This document shows, piece after piece, positions 6,676-11,306 of a stretch of DNA of 11,306 bases. The notes beneath the pieces are model-generated. The model saw only the letters and a program-made list of their open reading frames with translations, was not told where the DNA came from and did no database searches. Where the stretch lies: positions 1 to 11,306 of the forward strand of contig JADLDX010000843.1 in the NCBI GenBank assembly GCA_020846515.1, read 5' to 3'. Both the position numbers and the translations under genes were made by a program. Source of the stretch: Pirellulaceae bacterium. Lineage in GTDB: Bacteria > Planctomycetota > Planctomycetia > Pirellulales > Pirellulaceae. Every line of letters starts with the position of its first letter. Position 1 is the stretch's first letter.

Positions 6676-7791
6676 TTACCCAACTCGAAATTGCTTCAAC
6701 TGCTCTTCGTCTAACTGGACACCCAGACCAATGCCGGTGGGCACCTGCGCATAGGGTGGCCCCAGGTCGAGCGATTGAGTGATTAGATCGTGGTCGTGAT
6801 AGAACGGACCAATGGTATCAGCCGGGAAACTATCGGTATCGATTTCAGGAAAAGCGGCCGCCACGTGCAACATGGCCGCAGTCCCGATCCCCAGTTCCAG
6901 GTTACTGCCAATCGTGCAACGCAAGCCAGCGGCTTTGGCTACCGCCACAATCTCCGCTGTACCTGCCAGGCCACCATGTTTGCCTGGATAGATACTCAGT
7001 ATGTCCGCTGCGCGATGAGTGGTCAGATGCCAGGCATCCTGAAGTGTGAACACACTTTCGTCGGCCATGATCGGAATCGTCGTCGACTGACGAACTTCGG
7101 CCAGCCCTGCAGGATCGCCAGCCGGAATCGGTTGCTCAGCCAGCAGCAGGTTGCAATCAGCCAATTCGCGCAAACAATGCTTGGCTTGTTGGATCGTCCA
7201 GCCACAATTGGAATCGATCGTCAGTGGCATATCGGGGCCAATCGTCTCACGCACCGCCCGCACGCGCGCGATGTCGGTCAGCGGGTCTAAACCGGTCTTG
7301 ACCTTGATACATGACACACCCAAGGCCAAATGTTGTTGGGCCATCAAACGCGAGCCTTCGAGGTCGCGAGCCCAAACGACTAACTTGATCCGGATCGCAT
7401 CGCGAACCTTGCCGCCGAGCAGTTGATAGACGGGCACCTGCGCGGCCTTGCCCGCAATGTCCCACATCGCCATTTCAACGGCCGCTTTGGTAAACGGATT
7501 GAGTTTGATGACAAAGTCCATGGCGCGACGAATGGCCGATATATCGCGCGGGTCTTTACCCAGGATCGCCGGCTCGATGTAGTGATTGATCGCTGCCACC
7601 GAACCGGCTTGTGTCTCACCGGACCACAATCCCGAAATGGTCGCTTCGCCCAAGCCAACCAGCCCCTCATCGGTATGTACGCGGACGATTACGTAAGGCG
7701 AAGTAACGTGCTCACCATGCGCGGTCTTGGCAGTCATGCCCTTCTTTAGCGGTACGCAAACAGGAATCGTTTCAACGCGAGTTATTTTCAT
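6676..7791 (-). CDS. Enolase-superfamily enzyme, muconate-lactonizing (MLE) subgroup-like
   Basis: The 371-residue product has the normal length and layout of the superfamily: an N-terminal capping domain (about 1-125) and a (beta/alpha)7-beta barrel. The catalytic set of the MLE subgroup is visible: K163-V-K165 in CIKVKTG, metal ligands D193 (TIDSN), E219 (AEQP) and D244 (ADES), the second base K271 in GKHGG, and E299 in GSNLELGIG. This subgroup contains muconate cycloisomerases, dipeptide epimerases, o-succinylbenzoate synthases and N-succinylamino acid racemases, which cannot be separated by eye. No signal peptide, so it acts in the cytoplasm. The neighbouring ACS transporter suggests a carboxylate substrate. 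The start at 7791 has no clear Shine-Dalgarno but is followed directly by the conserved MKITRVETIPV opening. A 7-nt periodic tract lies directly upstream. Confidence 0.85.
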   Translation of the reverse strand: MKITRVETIPVCVPLKKGMTAKTAHGEHVTSPYVIVRVHTDEGLVGLGEATISGLWSGETQAGSVAAINHYIEPAILGKDPRDISAIRRAMDFVIKLNPFTKAAVEMAMWDIAGKAAQVPVYQLLGGKVRDAIRIKLVVWARDLEGSRLMAQQHLALGVSCIKVKTGLDPLTDIARVRAVRETIGPDMPLTIDSNCGWTIQQAKHCLRELADCNLLLAEQPIPAGDPAGLAEVRQSTTIPIMADESVFTLQDAWHLTTHRAADILSIYPGKHGGLAGTAEIVAVAKAAGLRCTIGSNLELGIGTAAMLHVAAAFPEIDTDSFPADTIGPFYHDHDLITQSLDLGPPYAQVPTGIGLGVQLDEEQLKQFRVG

Positions 7792-7800
7792 GTTTTAAAA

Positions 7801-7848
7801 GTTCTTTGTTCTTTGTTCTTTGTTCTGCTTACTGCTTACTGCTTACTG
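7801..7848. repeat. 7-nt periodic tandem tract upstream of the MLE-type gene
   Basis: Three units of GTTCTTT (7801-7821) plus GTTCT run straight into three units of GCTTACT (7827-7847) plus G. Both blocks have a 7-nt period and together span 48 bp. The tract ends 9 bp before the start codon of the gene at 7791 (minus strand), so on that strand it is AGTAAGC units followed by AAAGAAC units, in the likely leader or promoter. Confidence 0.9.
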
Positions 7849-7892
7849 ATGGCGTCGGTCTTTAGTCGGGCTAAACCGGACGCTAGCGCGCT

Positions 7893-7910
7893 TGCGGCTA
7901 ATTAGCCGCA
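7893..7910. repeat. Perfect 18-bp palindrome
   Basis: TGCGGCTAATTAGCCGCA is a perfect inverted repeat. It looks like the junction of two oppositely oriented TTAGCCGC repeat units. Confidence 0.75.
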
Positions 7911-7979
7911 CGGCGTTAGCCGCACGGCGTTAGCCGCGGTTTTCGGATTAGCCGCAGGGCGCTAGCCCACGGTTTTCGG
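7902..7979 (+). repeat. Cluster of TTAGCCGC-type interspersed repeats
   Basis: Two identical 14-nt units TTAGCCGCACGGCG (7902-7915, 7916-7929) are followed by a TTAGCCGC unit ending in GGTTTTCGGA (7930-7947), then TTAGCCGCAGGGCG (7948-7961) and CTAGCCCACGGTTTTCGG (7962-7979). The GGTTTTCGG ending occurs twice, giving a higher-order repeat. The bases 7861-7892 to the left contain a more degenerate version. It fills the gap between the DMFase-like and MLE-type genes together with the 7-nt tract. Confidence 0.75.
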
Positions 7980-7999
7980 TCCACATGAAGATCGACGCC

Positions 8000-9592
8000 T
8001 TACTCCAGCCAGCGGTTGAGAACATTTTTAGTTAGTTGCGAAACGTGAGGATCGATCGGCAGAGAGGCGCAATAGTTGATGGAGCCAACGGAAAATACAC
8101 CGCCGCCACTGGGCGTATCGAAGATCACCATATCAGCGCCACCATCGTCAATGTTCATGCCCTTGGCCAACCTGTGGACATTCTTGGGCGATGATGGTGA
8201 GATCTTATCCGTTTCATGGCCAGAGGCGCCGCCGGGACAGCGTCGGTGCAAACTGTGCTCGCCAAAGATGTCCCCCGTGGCCAATCCAGTGCCGTCGAAC
8301 ACCCAGTGCTGACCGTCGACCACTCGATAGGGAGCGCCGGTCATCGCGCCGGTGGGCGTGAAGACTACGCCTAGCAAATTCGCTTCAGATTCATGCCGCA
8401 TGGCAAAGCGACTATCGCGATTGCCCATGCCGCTCGCCCATAAACTTTCGATGGAACCGTTATGGCAAGTCATCACTGCTTGCGTATCGATTTCGACTTC
8501 GCAGTTTAAGCCGTTGCCCCCCAAGTAAAGCAGTTTACCGCCTTGTTCAAACACCCAGCGTTTGAGAGCGTCATACATGCGGCGCGTCCAATACTCGGGA
8601 TGGACGGCCGTAACCAATACCTTGTAGGCGCTCAAATCCAGCGTGCCATCATCAAATTGCGTCTCAGCATAGTAGTCATACTCAATATGCTCGCGTTCCA
8701 GCCAACCCAGCAGACGCCATTCCGCCGGCGCTAGGTGGCAAGCATGTCGGCCTTCGATCGGATCGGTGATGGCTTCGTCAAAGTCGATATGGTTGTTTAG
8801 TTCGGGTCGTTCAAACGACAAAGGGGCGTAATGTCCATAGCCCCACGTACCATGTTCAGGATCTTGATACCGCGGCAGTTCGTAGCGTGAATTCACCGTT
8901 GGAGTCGATGGCAACTGGTCCGCATGAATGTAATTGCTGCGTCCACCGAACGGGTTGTAAGCGTTCCAAGTAATGTTTGACGCCAGTACGGCCAGTTTGG
9001 CCGTGGGTTGCGCTGGCGCTACGATCCAGGGAAATGAAAAACGCGTTCCCGAGTTGGTGTTGGCTCGAAAATAGTAAAGACCGCTTTTCTCTGGCGCGCG
9101 GACATACTGACGATGAGTATCGCTCGAGTAACCCACCTTGTTCCACTGCACACCAATCTGAGTGTAGTCGCCATCGGGTGTGATCTGCATCATGGCACGC
9201 GGACCATGTTCGTCGTGCCAACCCAAATTTCGCACGAATTCAGGCTGCCATCCGTAGCGCCACAACTCTAGATGAAACTGCTCCACTGAATGCACGCGAA
9301 ATTCGGACTCTTCATTAGCCCGTACCCACTTGGGCCAGGCGTAGCCCAGCAGACCATCGCTCAACAGTCGAAACTGATGCGGCTGGGTGACCGGCAGTTC
9401 AATATCCGAGAACTTGGCTCCATAGCCTGGCTTTTGCAAGATGACGCGATAGCGTCCGGCCGGCAATTCCAAATGCACCGCTCCGCTAGCCCGCGAACGC
9501 GTCTCGTACGATCGACCAGAGGCACCAATGAATTCGATGCACACATCGGCCAGCGCCACATAACGTTCATCGCTAACATAGCCTAACAACAT
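8000..9592 (-). CDS. N,N-dimethylformamidase large-subunit-like protein with N-terminal beta-sandwich domain
   Basis: The 530-residue product resembles the C-terminal part of the large (beta) subunit of N,N-dimethylformamidase, an iron amidohydrolase. Family-like motifs are ITWNAYNPFGGRSNY (207-221), VTAVHPEYWTRRMYDAL (327-343), YLGGNGLNCE (356-365) and GASGHETD (455-462). Iron in the known enzyme is bound by Tyr and Glu residues; Y334 and E460 are candidates, but this was not aligned. Residues 3-65 look like a carboxypeptidase-regulatory/transthyretin-like beta-sandwich (SGAVHLELPAGRYRVILQKP). No signal peptide is visible. No gene for the small alpha subunit lies in the window. Most relatives have unproven substrates, so DMF hydrolysis is not implied. 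The ATG at 9592 is preferred; a TTG at 9643 would add 17 residues without family character. Confidence 0.75.
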   Translation of the reverse strand: MLLGYVSDERYVALADVCIEFIGASGRSYETRSRASGAVHLELPAGRYRVILQKPGYGAKFSDIELPVTQPHQFRLLSDGLLGYAWPKWVRANEESEFRVHSVEQFHLELWRYGWQPEFVRNLGWHDEHGPRAMMQITPDGDYTQIGVQWNKVGYSSDTHRQYVRAPEKSGLYYFRANTNSGTRFSFPWIVAPAQPTAKLAVLASNITWNAYNPFGGRSNYIHADQLPSTPTVNSRYELPRYQDPEHGTWGYGHYAPLSFERPELNNHIDFDEAITDPIEGRHACHLAPAEWRLLGWLEREHIEYDYYAETQFDDGTLDLSAYKVLVTAVHPEYWTRRMYDALKRWVFEQGGKLLYLGGNGLNCEVEIDTQAVMTCHNGSIESLWASGMGNRDSRFAMRHESEANLLGVVFTPTGAMTGAPYRVVDGQHWVFDGTGLATGDIFGEHSLHRRCPGGASGHETDKISPSSPKNVHRLAKGMNIDDGGADMVIFDTPSGGGVFSVGSINYCASLPIDPHVSQLTKNVLNRWLE

Positions 9593-9641
9593 AAGCAATT
9601 CGCCAGAATAAAACGTGGTTTTGAGGCAATCGCGGTATGAC

Positions 9642-9655
9642 AACCGATGTCGGTT
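9642..9655. promoter_or_regulatory. Inverted repeat AACCGATGTCGGTT, possible operator
   Basis: Perfect 6-bp arms AACCGA and TCGGTT flank a 2-bp centre. The site lies 50 bp upstream of the DMFase-like start codon in the divergent intergenic region. Size and symmetry suit a dimeric repressor, but no regulator gene is in the window and a chance palindrome is possible. Confidence 0.3.
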
Positions 9656-9668
9656 CGCATTACTTTAA

Positions 9669-9720
9669 TCGCGCTGTTTGATCGCGCTGTTTACATGCAG
9701 GGTTTGCTCGCGCTGTTTTC
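9669..9720. repeat. 13-bp tandem array in the divergent promoter region
   Basis: Four 13-bp units start at 9669, 9682, 9695 and 9708. Units 1, 2 and 4 share TCGCGCTGTTT exactly; unit 3 (ATGCAGGGTTTGC) is degenerate but keeps the phase. The array lies in the 273-bp gap between the two divergent genes, about 36 bp upstream of a TATAAT box. Confidence 0.75.
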
Positions 9721-9755
9721 GGCAGGGACAATGGCGCGAGCCAGGTGAGGATGTG

Positions 9756-9761
9756 TATAAT
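9756..9761 (+). promoter_or_regulatory. Possible -10 box (TATAAT) for the beta-propeller gene
   Basis: TATAAT matches the sigma-70 -10 consensus exactly. No good -35 hexamer is found 16-18 bp upstream, so activation by a factor bound at the nearby repeats, or chance, are both possible. Transcription would start near 9768, leaving a leader of about 98 nt. Confidence 0.35.
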
Positions 9762-9766
9762 AGCCA

Positions 9767-9782
9767 CGCGGTGAACGCCGCG
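9767..9782 (+). other. Small GC-rich stem-loop at the predicted 5' end of the leader
   Basis: Arms CGCGG and CCGCG enclose a 6-nt loop. It would sit at the extreme 5' end of a transcript started from the TATAAT box, where such stems often protect mRNA. The evidence is weak because the promoter is itself uncertain. Confidence 0.25.
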
Positions 9783-9865
9783 AAAGAACGCCGTCCATTG
9801 ACTTACCATTCAAATACCAAACTTCCAACATGCCGAAGTGGCCTTGGCCGCTTGGGTCAAAAAAC

Positions 9866-11188
9866 ATGAACACATTGCAACAAACGATCTGTGCCGGCCT
9901 ACTCTGCATCACTCTGGCTCTCCAACTCAGCCTGGCCTGCGCGGAGGATAGCCTGCAATGGCGAGGTACGGACGGTCAAGGCCATTCTAAGGCTACTAAT
10001 TTGCCAGTGACCTGGAGTGAGACCTCCAACGTCGCTTGGAAGACCGAGATACCTGGGCGCGGTTGGTCGACACCTGTGATCAGTGGAAATCAGATTTGGC
10101 TGACCACGGCCATTGAGACGGTGGCCAAACCCGAAGATGCTGAAAAAAGATTAAAGACCAACACGGGTGACCAGCCGCTGACGCTGCTGGAACGTGTTGA
10201 ATTGCGCGCGGTGTGTGTGGACCGCGAGAGTGGTCGAATTCTCCAGAACGTTTTGTTGATTGATAAACAATCGCCGCAGTGGGTTCACAAACTCAACAGC
10301 TATGCCTCGCCCTCGCCTGTCTTGGAAGGCCAGCGGCTGTTTTGTCATTTTGGATCGTATGGCAGTGCATGTCTCAATACGGCCAACGGTAAAGTTGTCT
10401 GGACCAATACTGAACTGGAAGTCATGCACGAGAATGGACCTGGCGGTTCGCCGATCGTCATCGGTGACCTGGTTATCATGCACATGGATGGCAGCGATAA
10501 GCAGTTCATCGCCGCTGTGGACAAGTACACTGGCCAGTTGCGTTGGCGGACGGACCGTTCAGGGGAAATGCATGCCAACCCACAATTGCGAAAGAGTTAT
10601 GGCACGCCGATTGTCATGACCATCGCCGGTCAGACGCAGATCGTCTCGCCTGCTTCCGATTGGCTGTATGGCTACGAGCCTGAAACGGGCAAAGAACTTT
10701 GGAAGATGCCCTATGGTGAGCTTGGGTTCTCACTAACTCCGCGGCCGGTGGTTGGCAATGGACGGCTGTATATGGCGACTGGTTTCGGTCGTTCGCAGAT
10801 GTTGGCCGTGCAAATGGACCAGGGAGAACCCAAGATTTTGTGGCGATACAAACAAGGTATCCCCACCATGCCTTCGCCCATCCTGATCGGTAATGAACTC
10901 TATTTCGTGAACGACTCAGGCGGCATCTTGACTTGCCTGGATGCAACCAGCGGCGAAGAGATCTACCGCCAGCGATTGGGTGGCAATTTCAGCTCTTCAC
11001 CCATGGCGGCAGAAGGTCGCATCTATTTGGGCAACCGCGATGGATCGGTGTTTGTCATCCAAGCTGGACGTGAGTACAAACTATTGAGCGAGAACAAGCT
11101 GCCCGGCGCCCTCTACGCCACGCCAGTGGCCATCGAGAACTCCCTGTATTTGCGCACCGACCTGGCGCTGTATCGCCTCGAGAACTAA
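9866..11188 (+). CDS. Exported PQQ-like beta-propeller repeat protein (BamB-like fold)
   Basis: The 440-residue product consists of PQQ/quinoprotein-type beta-propeller repeats. The opening WRGTDGQGHSKATNLPVTWS, the following NVAWKTEIPGRGWSTPVI, and later blades such as GSPIVIGDLVIMHMDG, AVDKYTGQLRWRT, GYEPETGKELWKM and CLDATSGEEIYRQ show the repeated A-x-D-x-x-T/S-G-x-x-x-W pattern. Such propellers are very common in planctomycetes. They are built like BamB but mostly have unknown ligands, and no catalytic dehydrogenase residues can be claimed. An N-terminal hydrophobic segment (about 8-26) ends in LACAED; cleavage after ACA, or lipid attachment at C25, are both conceivable. The ATG at 9866 places the signal at the very N-terminus; an in-frame ATG at 9830 would add 12 residues with two lysines and cannot be excluded. 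It is divergent from the DMFase-like gene. Confidence 0.85.
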   Translation: MNTLQQTICAGLLCITLALQLSLACAEDSLQWRGTDGQGHSKATNLPVTWSETSNVAWKTEIPGRGWSTPVISGNQIWLTTAIETVAKPEDAEKRLKTNTGDQPLTLLERVELRAVCVDRESGRILQNVLLIDKQSPQWVHKLNSYASPSPVLEGQRLFCHFGSYGSACLNTANGKVVWTNTELEVMHENGPGGSPIVIGDLVIMHMDGSDKQFIAAVDKYTGQLRWRTDRSGEMHANPQLRKSYGTPIVMTIAGQTQIVSPASDWLYGYEPETGKELWKMPYGELGFSLTPRPVVGNGRLYMATGFGRSQMLAVQMDQGEPKILWRYKQGIPTMPSPILIGNELYFVNDSGGILTCLDATSGEEIYRQRLGGNFSSSPMAAEGRIYLGNRDGSVFVIQAGREYKLLSENKLPGALYATPVAIENSLYLRTDLALYRLEN

Positions 11189-11306
11189 CCCTCCTGCTGC
11201 GTAGCAGCGGGAGGGTCGACTGGCGTCAGCTCAGTCGGGGAGGGGGCGTGCCTCGACTAACCCATGCGTGAAGTACTTCGCTGCGGACTTGCGGGAACTA
11301 ACCCTC
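11182..11306. repeat. Direct 12-mer repeat framing the 3' tail of the window
   Basis: GAACTAACCCTC occurs at 11182-11193, overlapping the stop codon and the hairpin, and again at 11295-11306, where the window ends. Between them lie a second imperfect stem (GTCGGGG at 11234-11240 with CCTCGAC at 11251-11257) and the palindrome GAAGTACTTC (11270-11279). The hairpin may therefore recur just beyond the window. No gene is seen here. Confidence 0.55.
11189..11215 (+). terminator. Strong hairpin directly after the beta-propeller gene
   Basis: It starts at the base after the TAA stop. Arms CCCTCCTGCTGC and GCAGCGGGAGGG pair over 12 bp with one G-T wobble and a GTA loop. There is no following T-run, so it is not a classical rho-independent terminator; it may be a repeated palindrome that also ends or stabilises the transcript. 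Confidence 0.55.

Noticed and set aside
9593..9643. TTG start adding 17 residues to the DMFase-like protein
   Set aside because: The start codon is rare, the residues show no signal or domain character, and the ATG at 9592 begins at the conserved beta-sandwich domain.

Overview
The window looks like a piece of a Planctomycetota chromosome, most likely from the Pirellulales. This is an inference from three things: the mix of gene families (a PQQ-type beta-propeller protein, a short ceramidase-like protein, a GxDLY/SGNH esterase, a DMFase-like protein), moderate GC content, and intergenic gaps filled with short palindromic repeats. No rRNA, tRNA, CRISPR array, transposase or integrase was seen.

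Layout. At the left edge is the 3' part of a plus-strand peptidase S15 (PepX/CocE-like) gene that ends at 1492. It converges on a run of six minus-strand genes. Read in transcription order from the right, these are: a dimethylformamidase large-subunit-like protein (9592 to 8000), an enolase-superfamily MLE-type enzyme (7791 to 6676), an ACS-type MFS transporter (6606 to 5326), an exported alpha/beta hydrolase of the BD-FAE/HSL type (5266 to 4382), an exported neutral ceramidase-like zinc hydrolase (4230 to 2863), and an exported GxDLY + SGNH esterase (2713 to 1544). A divergent plus-strand gene (9866 to 11188) encodes an exported PQQ-like beta-propeller protein.

How the genes may work together. 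The minus-strand set combines three exported hydrolases, an organic-anion transporter and a cytoplasmic cycloisomerase/epimerase-type enzyme. This reads as a scavenging or catabolic locus: ester or amide bonds are cut outside the cytoplasm, an acidic product is imported, and it is then isomerised. The substrate cannot be told from sequence. Enolase-type enzyme, transporter and alpha/beta hydrolase are spaced 69 and 59 bp apart and could share a transcript. The next two gaps (about 150 bp each) hold palindromic repeats that may attenuate or end transcription.

The non-coding part is the most unusual feature. Two intergenic gaps hold clusters of REP-like elements: a GTAG tetranucleotide followed by a 20-25 nt imperfect palindrome. 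They belong to three sequence families, and one family shows compensatory stem changes. One element supplies the stop codon of the ceramidase-like gene. Other gaps hold a 7-nt periodic tract just upstream of the MLE-type gene, a TTAGCCGC repeat cluster, a 13-bp tandem array plus an inverted repeat in the divergent promoter region, and a strong hairpin after the last gene.
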